The position numbers and the translations under genes were made by a program. This document shows, in pieces, positions 1 to 8,141 of a stretch of 10,144 bases of DNA. Position 1 is the stretch's first letter; each line of letters opens with the position of its first letter. Source of the stretch: Euperipatoides rowelli (lineage: Eukaryota > Onychophora > Udeonychophora > Euonychophora > Peripatopsidae); the NCBI GenBank assembly GCA_003024985.2, contig PXIH01S0001695.1. The stretch is one strand, 5' to 3'. A model generated the notes under the pieces. The model saw nothing but the letters and a program-made list of their open reading frames with translations, was not told the origin of the DNA and ran no database searches.

Positions 1-910
1 CTGGATGAGAAACAAGTCTTTTTTTTTTAGTGGCCTTATCAGAGAATTATTTGTAATTTCATAAAGCCTGTATTCGATAATGTATAACAGTATTTATAGG
101 GTTTAAAAGCTTAGGCTTAAAATAAACCTGTCAAAATAAATAAATAAACACAAATAAAAATGTGAAAATTTAAATATAACTAAATCAGCAGCAATTCATG
201 CAGATGAATTGATTATATTATCCGTGATGTATCTAGACATTGCTTTTTAGCCTATACAAATAATGATTGGCTAACAACTGATTTTAACAATATTAAATGA
301 AATTTTTAGATCTCACCAAGGTTTGATGCCATGCCAACTTGATGGCCAAAGAATCGAAAAATCTGAATGATGCCAGTTATGTCTTCTTGTTTTTCATTTA
401 AATTTTTATTTTTTATTCAACTTTGTTTATTGACTCCTAGCATGAAAATAACAGTTACCGTACTGGCTGTATGTTTTTTTTTTTCCTATTGCAAAGAAAC
501 ACTTTATATTATATTTAGAAATACCAGTACTTTTTATTGTAGGCCTATTTAGGACCATAAGGGTTGGTAATAACCTAACCAAATTTTCTATTTAAACAAA
601 AATATGTTAGCCTACAGTATTGTATGCTAACAATTTCCCCATAGGTTTGTGAAGCTAAATACATTTTAATTAACATTACACTTATTCCTTAAAAGGGGCG
701 AGTGTGATAATGAACTTTGTTTGAAAAATTAATTTAAATGAAAATTCAAATTGAAATTGACAAGAAAATATAGTAGTTTTCATAAATTTTCATTGTCATT
801 TTGAAAACTAAATTTGCAAAGACATAAACCAGAAATAGATGATTTATCATTTTAATTATGGTATGTATGGTAACTTAAAAAAATTTGTTCGACAAACCCT
901 TAGATCAGAA
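1..910. other. AT-rich non-coding stretch, no gene seen
   Basis: No frame here shows a protein family I recognise. The longest open stretch (367-552, plus strand) is a low-complexity hydrophobic translation of T-rich DNA and is not a credible gene. The stretch holds three copies of the TAGGC(C)TA word (248-254, 540-547, 608-614), an AAATAAATAAATAAAC run near 134-150, and a 20-nt near-match (342-361) to a site in the retrotransposon at 5100-5119. It is probably intron or intergenic DNA; an old, unrecognisable transposon is possible. Confidence 0.6.
132..160. repeat. AAAT-type simple repeat
   Basis: A short run of about three AAAT units, followed by a looser A-rich stretch. Such runs are common 3' tails of CR1- and Jockey-like retrotransposons on the plus strand, but no element body is recognisable upstream, so a chance A-rich simple repeat is equally likely. 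Confidence 0.3.
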
Positions 911-912
911 AT

Positions 913-1106
913 AAAAATACAAACCAAGTATTTTTTTTGACGTATTAGGTGCTCTATAAAAAATAAAAAGTATTTTGTATTTTGAGAAGACTAAAAATAC
1001 AAAAGTATTTTGTATTTTTGAAAGTATTTTGTATTTCAAATACATTTTTCGGGAAGTATTTTGTATTGTATTTCACATACTTTTTTGAGTATTTTGCCCA
1101 TCCCTG
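913..1106 (-). mobile_element. hAT-type transposon end with GTATTTTGTATTT subterminal repeats
   Basis: The stretch is built from repeated GTATTTTGTATTT-like words in both orientations and ends in TTTTGCCCATCCCTG. Read on the minus strand it begins CAGGGATGGGCAAAATACT. Termini of the form CAGGGATGGGCAAA followed by many AAATAC words are typical of hAT-superfamily elements, often non-autonomous ones. The end lies directly against the reverse transcriptase remnant at 1107, so the element appears to have inserted into that retrotransposon. A hAT insertion should leave an 8-bp target duplication; the right-hand candidate is ATTGGACA (1107-1114), but I found no matching copy or opposite terminus upstream, so this is a truncated or solo end. 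No transposase is visible. The left boundary is approximate. Confidence 0.6.
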
Positions 1107-2221
1107 ATTGGACAACACTCAGAAATGAGGGTCATCGGGTATGGGTGGTCTTTTTTGATCTGACTAGTGCTTTTGATCTAGTATCCATAAATATATTACT
1201 TAATAAACTTTCATCTTGTTTAGTAAATGAACTACTTATTGCATGGTTGAAGGCATTTCAGATGGAACGTCCTTACTAGGTCATGGTTGGTCAATCTAAA
1301 TCCATGATTGGCTTTCATAATAGCGGTCTTCCACAGGGTGCAGTGCTTTCTGCCCCGTTATTTAACTTATATGTCTCAGATCTGCATTCAATTCAATGCA
1401 CACACATTCTAAGTTATGCAGATGACATACAAATCTATTCGTTCTGTGACACTATCTCAGAATTCTTTAATTTACAAAGGGAAGTAGACTTGGTAATGAA
1501 ATGGATGAGTAAAATGAACTACTAATAAATGAAAATAAAACTTGTGTTATGTATCTTGGTCAAGGTATCCCTTCCACTGTTAAAACTTAATAAGATCCCT
1601 ATCTCTGTGGCCTCTGAATACAAAAACCTAGGTATAATAATTGACTTCAGACTTTCGTTTACACAACAAGCAAATCATATACATGTAATTACTAAACTTT
1701 ATCGGCAATTTTTATATGCTAAAACAGCAGCATCTCTCAGCTCCAGATATCAATATTTATGATCATCTACAAAAGCTTTCTATTGCCAATAATTGACTAC
1801 TGCAGCACATCATATTATATTTTAAACCAAACAGATCGAGAAAAACTGAACAAATTATTTAGATGTTTTGATTCTGTCAACGTTTGGACAGACTTTGTCA
1901 GAAAAATATTACCACGAGTCCAGGGCAGAGGCATTTTAGAGGAGCACTTATATATGTGTATAAAAAAACTAACATTGGATGATGATAAAGAAAATATATA
2001 TTCATAATGGCGAATGACACAAGAATTCGTGGTCATAACTACAAGTTATATTTGACTCACACAAGAATAAAGTTAAGTCATGATTATGTTTCTGTTCGGG
2101 TGATAAACACTGGAATAAATTACCATCGCATGTAGTAAACAAGGTCAACAGAAGGTCGTTGAATAATTTAAAAAATATGCTGGACATCCCAATCACATGT
2201 TTTTTTAACTCACTTATATAA
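1107..2221 (+). pseudogene. Non-LTR retrotransposon RT, C-terminal half, broken (fragment A)
   Basis: Remnant of a CR1/Jockey-like reverse transcriptase. Visible in order: motif A FFDLTSAFD at 1151-1177 (the usual form is FxDxxKAFDxV), motif B SGLPQG at about 1322-1339 (usual SGVPQG), the catalytic YADD at 1415-1426, the downstream LN-KT block near 1522-1545, NLGIIID near 1625-1645, LPIIDYC near 1783-1803, and the C-terminal VRVIN-WNKLPS-type ending at about 2098-2130. The frame is broken several times: a TAG at 1277, a local shift at about 1518-1585 that explains the double stop at 1523-1528, a shift at about 1759, another near 2010, and one more at about 2110. The last open segment ends in TAA at 2219-2221. 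The 5' half (endonuclease and early RT) is missing and a hAT end abuts it at 1106. It is non-functional and old. The clade call (CR1, Jockey or L2 type) is by motif style only. Confidence 0.9.
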
Positions 2222-2309
2222 AGGGAAAAAGGAGGAAGGGTAAAAATAGAAGAAAAAAAGAGAAAGTGAAGGAAGAAAAAGGAGAAAAGAGAGAAAAAAA
2301 AAAGAAAGA
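2220..2309 (+). repeat. 90-nt purine tract after the RT remnant
   Basis: An almost pure A/G run with only three T interruptions (2241, 2247, 2267). It starts exactly where the last RT reading segment of fragment A stops, so it may be that element's 3' untranslated region or a degenerated A-rich tail. A long polypurine strand could also adopt triplex or other non-B structure. It does not look coding. Confidence 0.7.
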
Positions 2310-3030
2310 TCCCTCACATATAGCATAAAAGTATTTTGACATATTTCCTTAGTTAAAATAATTAACTAAATAAATAAAAACTGCAAAAATACAATATGTC
2401 TCACAGGCACTGAGAAATACTGTAGATAAATTGTATACTAATCTGCATGTTTCTTTTAATTTTTAATTTAGATAAGTTTTACCTAACATTGAAAATTGTT
2501 TGCCCACTGCCTATTCTGATTGTTTTGTAGGCTACCGGTACTGTATATTGTATTTTTATTATAATAGTCTAACATATTTTTAAAAGAAACTTGGATATCT
2601 GTTTTCATGTGAAGATTTACTCTGTTTTGATCGTAGGCCTACGACAGTTGTTGCTGTCCCTTTTTATTTATTTATTTTTTCTTCTAAAAATGTATAGCCT
2701 AATAGTTTTGTATTTGCTGCCTGTAATTTGGTCAAAAAGCAGAATTGCTTAATTGACAAACATTAAATATTTATTTATTATGCATAGCAAGGTGTTCACC
2801 TCAAGAGTATTGTTTATAGACCTCTTGTCAGAAGATCCTAGCCACAATGTATCACTTAGAGATATTGAATCATATTTTAAGTTGGCTCTATATTAATTAA
2901 TGTTTTAGCCTACTTGTGAATGTTGAATTTGATGATTGAAATAATTTAGATCAATTGAATTTGGAATATAAAGTTATATATTTAATTTTAGAATTGATAG
3001 TGGCCTCAGGATAATGGGCACCATGTATTG
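2310..3030. other. AT-rich stretch without a recognised gene
   Basis: No convincing protein similarity in any frame. It carries four TAGGC(C)TA words (2528, 2634, 2695, 2906), one of them inside a perfect 14-bp palindrome at 2631-2644, and a composite site near 2527-2550 that joins GTAGGCTAC, CCGGTA and CTGTAT. A weak YRPL-type match near 2810 was considered as an endonuclease trace and not accepted. Confidence 0.6.
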
Positions 3031-3034
3031 AAAT

Positions 3035-3309
3035 ATGACTACACAGAATCTACTGCTTATGAAATATTACAGGATAATACTGAATCTTGACTCTGTTTTG
3101 AATGCAAGAAAAATTACATAAAGACCAAACAATCCACTTCACCTTTAGATTCAAATTTACAGGATAGATTTAAAGTGTGTTCAAATGAGATCATGCAGCA
3201 GGTATATAGGCCTCTGGCAAATTTAATCAATAGATGTTTCACCTTAAGTGAGGTGTTTAGACACAAAACTATTGTTGCTGAAAATACATTGGCCATTGCA
3301 AATATTTAA
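3035..3309 (+). pseudogene. Probable RT N-terminal fragment of a non-LTR element (fragment C)
   Basis: The plus-strand frame containing 3172-3309 reads SNEIMQQVYRPLANLINRCF and then SEVFRHKTIVAEN before a TAA at 3307-3309. This resembles the segment of CR1/Jockey-type RTs just before the motif that usually reads GxFPxxLKxAxVxPxxK: a helix with PLAxLIN, then a degraded VFPDxLKIA-like stretch. Upstream, near 3040-3075, a STAYEILQ-like reading fits the xTxxEI block that precedes it in these enzymes. Endonuclease, catalytic motifs and C-terminus are absent. The match is short, so chance cannot be excluded. An open frame on the opposite strand (3114-3296) is the shadow of this one. Confidence 0.5.
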
Positions 3310-4025
3310 ACATTGAAGTTAATAAAATTAAAGTATCTTTGTCTTGTCTGATATTGCCACAGATACAAAATTTGGTTTGTCTTCTTTTCTGACAATTCAT
3401 GATGTTGTTTACTTATTAAAAGGACACGAGGATAGACTCAAAATATAATGATATTCGGCTTGACAATAATGCAAGATAACTCTAATATTACATCTTTGTT
3501 TTCTTTTTTTAAAATGGAATTATTTGATAAGTATGTTACCGTGCCACAGCATATCAGAGATTATTAGGTTCTCTAAATATTCAACCACCCAAAATTAGCC
3601 TACTTTCCCAAGCAATTCACAGAAATGGCCTTTTTATACTAGTCGATAATTGACAACACATTCTTTTTTTTTTTATATTTAAAGTAGTTCTTGCTCTGGA
3701 TTTGTACCCAGAAGAAAGGAAAAAAAAAACAATTGTGCTCTACACTTTTGGAAATGAGAAAGCAAGGTAGAAAAGACCTAGTTATCTATAAAGGTGTTAA
3801 CCTATTGTAAGTAAATTGACATAATGGCGGAGTTCAAATGATTAATGAGAAATTGGATGGTAAGAATCTCTTGACTCTACCTACATGCTATTCTACTAAA
3901 ACTCAAAAGTCCTATATACTAAACATTAATTAATAGGCTACCCTCCCCCCCCCCCCCCTCCGGGCACTAAGTCTATTGGTAATAAATAGCAATCAAAAAT
4001 AATGGATTTGTCTTCAAATATAGTT
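3310..4025. other. AT-rich non-coding stretch, no gene seen
   Basis: Frequent stops in all frames and no family signature. The stretch contains two TAGGC(C)TA words (3596-3602, 3934-3940), a T-rich run near 3663-3674, an A-rich run near 3720-3730, and a C homopolymer immediately after the second word. It separates the putative RT fragment C from the endonuclease of fragment B. Confidence 0.6.
3945..3958. repeat. C homopolymer, 14 nt
   Basis: Fourteen consecutive C, preceded by CCCT and followed by TCCGGGC, in DNA that is otherwise strongly AT-rich. It directly follows a TAGGCTAC word at 3934-3941. Homopolymers of this kind are prone to length change and sequencing error, so the exact count is uncertain. 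Confidence 0.9.
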
Positions 4026-4790
4026 TATACTAATTATGTTAATTCTTTGAGAAATGAAATTTAGAAAATTCAACTTTATTTTCGGAATAAACGGCCCATT
4101 GTACTGGCTTTAGTGGAAACTTGGTTGCAAAATAGTAAACTGTCGCTCTGACAGAGAATCTACACCTGGGGGAGGCTTTCTAATTTATATTCGTAAAAAC
4201 ATTGACTTTAATAAAATAGATTTGCTATCAGATTCCAGTGAATCGATTTGGATTACCGTTAGTCTTCAAGAACAGACTTTGCTATTAGGATTGACATATG
4301 TAGGCTACTGTATATTGCTCCAGACCATCCAAATGATTATTAGGCTATATGTCTGTGATAGCTAATCTGGTTAATGCCCTAGAATACATTTCTCATAAGT
4401 TACATGCAAGTCTTATTATAGGCTACTGGGGAACTATAATTTCCCTAACATTCACTGGTCTAGACACACAGTATCAGGTGGGTTTTGATGCCGACTTGTT
4501 AGGAATGACCGACATAGGGTTTAACTCAATTGGTAGATTTTGTAAGCTGTTTTCGAGGACATAAATCATCACTTCTTGATCTAGTGTTGGTGCAGGACCA
4601 TGATTTGTGTCTAAATATTTGTTGCTATCCACCTTTTGGTCATAGTGATCACTTGGTTATGGTATTGAAATTGCAATTAGGTGTAGGCCTAATGCATAAA
4701 AACAGAATAACTATTGTTATAATGAAGGCACAAGATCTTCCTAGTGTAACTGATGCTTTATCTCTGCCTGACCTGACTGGTCACTAAACC
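4026..4790 (+). pseudogene. Non-LTR retrotransposon APE-type endonuclease, broken (fragment B, 5' part)
   Basis: Apurinic-like endonuclease domain of a CR1/Jockey-like element; in an intact copy it nicks the target DNA to prime reverse transcription. In order: NSLRNEI near 4041-4061, an ALVETWL block at about 4107-4127 (the usual TETWL with its catalytic Glu), PGGGFLIYIRKN near 4165-4200, a TWxxV-like core, a degraded YRPP-equivalent YIAPDHP at 4311-4331, an NFPNIHW block near 4439-4459, SSLLDLVL near 4566-4589, and the catalytic GHSDH ending at 4652. Breaks: an in-frame TAG at 4062, a TGA at 4149, three small insertions carrying TAGGCTA near 4300, 4341 and 4419, and a shift before 4530. The start is where similarity becomes visible; no initiator or ORF1 is identifiable. 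The element is dead but well enough preserved for family recognition. Confidence 0.88.
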
Positions 4791-4924
4791 GCTGGATAAA
4801 TTTATTTACTAGGCCTATTATACTAGGATAGTTTCACGTTATTGACATCTTTTTCTATCCTTAATAAACATCTACAGTGCTTGCTTGAGATTGGCTTACT
4901 GGTTTAAAAAAAAAAAGTCATTCT

Positions 4925-5925
4925 TGTATTACAAAAATAATCCTTTCTCTGAATTATAAATTGTATAGAATTAAATGTAATATGCTTACCGGTACTTCAG
5001 TAATCCGTAACAAAAAATATATGTGATTCTAAGTTATCATTGATGTTAATTGATCATAGGCTACTTTATTATAAAAGATGAATAGTTATCGGAAAAATCA
5101 TGGCCAAAGAATTGAAAAACATGTTAATAATAATGAGATCCACTCCAGATAGTTAGCCTACAGTAACACTTTTGTTGACTATTATTTAAAACTTATACAT
5201 AATTCAGATCCTTTGCATGCATTCAGTATGGTTTCACCATCAATTAATTGTCCATTCGGTATATTAATAAGGAATTAATAGAACTCCCTTCCTCAATGGA
5301 AATTAATAATTTAATAATTATTTCAAAAAATTGTAAAACAAGAGGCCCTGATGAAACACCACAAATATTTTTTTATAACATTATTATTATTTTCAATTTC
5401 CCATTCATTAAAACATTGCTACGGTATGTCCCTAATATTTGGAAATCTTTGTTATTGTACTATGTAGGACAATAGGTCATCTACAAAAAAACGATAGACC
5501 CTATACCGTAGTTTTAACTTGATGTAACTAGTAAAATTGATAAATGGGTAATTTTAAAAAGAATGAATGCAGAGTCAGAACTGTTGCCTACATTATCAAC
5601 AAATCAATTTGGATACTACTCGGGGTATGAGTACAGTGGACAATCTGATGATGTCATATTGGGCTATAACGCATAGATAGTGGTATTTCAGTAATAACTG
5701 CAAATCTTAACCTTTCACAAGTTTTCAAATTAGTAGCCTATCTCCTGTACATAGTGTAAAAAAAAATGCTTGCTTTAGGATACAGTCTAGATTTAACACT
5801 GGATTTATTCCTTTTTAACTGACAGAAAATCAGTACTTAAGGTGAATAATTTAGTCACAGTGAAGTCTGCTACTACTTATGATCTTTCAGTTTCACTGGT
5901 CACTCATACTGTATTATCCACCCCC
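4925..5925 (+). pseudogene. Linker and first half of RT of the same element, broken (fragment B, 3' part)
   Basis: Colinear continuation of the endonuclease remnant. A basic linker is legible near 4950-5035 (YKLYRIKCN, then SVIRNKKYM), followed by FVDYYLKLI near 5171-5196 (the usual FNxYFxNI), KTRGPDETP near 5336-5362 (usual KxxGPDGIP), an NDRPYTVVL segment near 5491-5516 (usual NYRPISLLS), NQFGYYSG followed after a shift by MSTVDNLM near 5600-5655, LNLSQVFKLV at about 5706-5735 standing for motif A FLDLSKAFDxV (catalytic Asp replaced by Asn, so inactive), VLKVNNLV near 5838-5860, and a badly eroded motif B near 5880-5920. Similarity then fades and the catalytic YADD and C-terminus are not found. 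Fragment A carries that half of an RT, but at 1107-2221 and upstream, so it is a different insertion. Confidence 0.75.
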
Positions 5926-6660
5926 TTGTTCTAAACGGGTAATTCACAGAAAAAGGTAGAGCTAAAAAATTGAAGTCCTGGGAAAAAATTATTACAAGAA
6001 TGAAAAATAAAATTGAGTAGCCTACTCAGAGGACATTAATGTAACTAAACAAAGTCTCTAGAAAACTGGTCAAGTATTTTAGAAACTTTTTTTTTATTAC
6101 CGTAACTATTATTAATTATTCCCTTCGTGGACCAGCTTGTTCCATGGAGGCAATGTCCACAGAGGAGGAAAAATAGGATTTTGATTTTTATTGCTTCAAT
6201 TTGGAGGTTATAGAACTGGAAGCTCTCATATGTTTAAAATACACCTAAATGCACATGCAAAATGGGTTTAAACAAGTAGGCTAATAAGTGATTCTTATTT
6301 TTTTTCTTTTGCTAACCACGGAGTAGGCCTATATACAAAAAGAACTTTGCGCGAATACAAAATTATAACATTTAAAATTTACAGTACAATATGCATTACA
6401 GAACAAAACCATTCACAGCTAAACAAGATGGCTTTCTTTTGCTCCAATTCCAAAGATGTTTATAAGGTATATACACAAAGAGCTGCTGTCCTCTTTGAAG
6501 ATTTTATTGTGCTTTTATAGTTGTCCTTGCAGGGACAAACTTTAAAATCCAATTTCTCTGTTAATGTTTTAAAAGAGAAAGAACATTGTCTTAGATATCA
6601 ATTCTTGATACTTCAGATAATTACTATTCATTGAAATAAAACAAAACTCGAGAAGCAACA
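5926..6660. other. Unassigned stretch downstream of fragment B
   Basis: No confident gene. A KLKSWEKIITRMKNKIE reading ends at a TAGCCTA copy (6018-6024); it faintly recalls the C-terminal part of L1-type RTs but is too short to call. The stretch also holds an imperfect hairpin at 6122-6165, TAGGC(C)TA words at 6277 and 6324, and a short ATG-initiated reading at 6428-6466 followed by GT that I do not accept as an exon. Confidence 0.5.
6122..6165. repeat. Imperfect inverted repeat, 11-bp arms
   Basis: CCTTCGTGGAC (6122-6132) and GTCCACAGAGG (6155-6165) are inverted copies matching at 9 of 11 positions, separated by 22 nt containing TTCCATGGA. This GC-richer island stands out from its AT-rich surroundings. 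It could be the core of a small foldback element or a chance hairpin; no function can be assigned. Confidence 0.6.
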
Positions 6661-6986
6661 AGAGCCAGTTTCTTCCAAATCGGGCTTAGGGACAGTACAC
6701 GGAGGGGACTTTCAACCTATTGTGGACAAAATAGGGTGATTGCACCAGTAATGGACAATTTATGTACATTTTACTCACGTTAATCAACATGAGCATATTT
6801 AATTTTAGTATAATAGTGTTTATTGTTTCCTGAAGTATTAGCCTACTAATAACTTTAGTTTAGGCTACTTATCAAATGGTTATATTATTTGGACTTAAAA
6901 AGCTCACAATTGAAGAGATAAAAATCCAATTGATTTTAAGAAATGAGCAATTATATTGAATTGGAAGGAAAAATAGTATCCAAAAA

Positions 6987-7181
6987 TGTTGCGGAAGGGA
7001 CATATGAAATTTTCCCTAAGTTTTGGATAAATATTTTTTAATATTTTTTTTTTTTTTCAATTATATCATTAAACTACTGATATTAAGCACAATACTTCTA
7101 CCTAATTATTTTTTATAAAAATATATTCTTTGATTAAATAAAATGTTGAAATTTATAAATGTAGCTGTCCCCTCCGCAACA
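6987..7181. repeat. Inverted repeat, 16-bp arms, about 163-nt spacer
   Basis: TGTTGCGGAAGGGACA (6987-7002) and TGTCCCCTCCGCAACA (7166-7181) are inverted copies with one mismatch. The spacer is very AT-rich and includes a T run. A third related word, ACGGAGGGGACT, lies at 6699-6710. Arms this GC-rich in this background suggest a small foldback or MITE-like element, although no clean target duplication is evident beyond the arms. Confidence 0.75.
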
Positions 7182-8094
7182 ATAATTTTTTGAAAAATTG
7201 AATTTATTCAAAAATTAAGAAGATAACGAGTGAAAATTTTAAAATAAAACATTAATATTTTAAAGATTTAGCTATTTAGCTTTTAAAAAATATATAGTTT
7301 ATATAGGCCTATGTATATTTATTTGTAATTTTCACAAACTAAGGAATGAATACCACGGTTTCACCCATAACTATTTCTCAAGATAATTTTTAAAACACTC
7401 TTCTGTATAGCTTCCAAAACTCCCACAATCTGATCCTTAGAATACAGCGCAATAATAGTCAAGACAAGGTCCAATATATTAAAATGTATAGACCTTACCA
7501 ACTCTTAATCTATACAAAGTAAAAAAACAAATTCAATTGGCTCGGGAATCTCAATGTAACCATCCGACTGTATCAACACCCCAAGAATCTTGCATTCATT
7601 CACTCTTTGAATTGCTACATCACCAACGCTTCTTTAATAGTTTAATTATTTAAAAAGTTTAAGCTAATAGGCTACTTATAGACTACGGTAGTGTGAATTC
7701 TTGCTTATCCAAACAGACCCTGGATATGTTGGCTAGACTACAGTACCCTACATGTTCTTGCAGCTGGAAGATTATTTCATCATGAATAAATGTAGGCTAC
7801 TGTATCTCCATGACAATTGTTTCTTATTTTTTTTTTAAAGAAAAGTTATATATAGCTTAATTTGATGAACAGGAAAAATAAAAGTAACATGTCCATTACT
7901 GTACTAATTTTTAACAAAAACGATAAACCTATAATAGACACTTGCTAACATCTAACTATTTAAGGTTGTCCTATACTGGTATATTAAATAAAAAATAAAT
8001 GTTATGACTGTCATTATTCAATTATTTAACTGTTCTATAATTCTCTCAAGTTAAAATTCAATATTGTAGAAAAAGATTAAAACACTGGCATATC

Positions 8095-8141
8095 TGTCCA
8101 TTACTATTTGTTCATGCTAATTCTGAACCTGGTAATGGACA
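8095..8141. repeat. Compound hairpin with TGTCCATTAC arms
   Basis: TGTCCATTAC (8095-8104) and GTAATGGACA (8132-8141) are perfect 10-bp inverted copies. Nested inside are GTTCA (8110-8114) and TGAAC (8124-8128), giving a second 5-bp stem with a 9-nt loop. Transcribed, it would fold into a two-stem hairpin with an asymmetric internal loop. The arm sequence recurs elsewhere at 6748, 7891 and 8485. Confidence 0.7.

Noticed and set aside
367-552. 61-codon open frame, plus strand
   Set aside because: The translation is a hydrophobic low-complexity reading of T-rich DNA with no motif or splice support, and it ends inside a TAGGCCTA word.
568-580. CCTAACC-like, arthropod-telomere-type units
   Set aside because: Only about two degenerate units, as expected by chance in this composition.
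1815-2196. Two minus-strand open frames opposite fragment A
   Set aside because: They overlap the well-supported plus-strand RT remnant and show no family signature.
2800-2895. Possible endonuclease trace (a VYRPL-like reading)
   Set aside because: One five-residue match with stops directly after it; no other endonuclease block is found in order.
3114-3296. Minus-strand 60-codon frame
   Set aside because: It lies opposite the better-matching RT-like reading of fragment C and has no recognisable domain.
5968-6080. Possible L1-type RT C-terminal trace (KLKSWEKIITRMKNKIE and following)
   Set aside because: Resemblance is confined to one lysine-rich helix in A-rich DNA; neither catalytic motifs nor upstream colinear blocks of that family are present.
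6428-6466. Possible first exon: ATG, 13 codons, then GTATAT
   Set aside because: The reading does not resemble the CCDC61 N-terminus, and its end phase does not fit the exon at 9106, which needs one base of a split codon.
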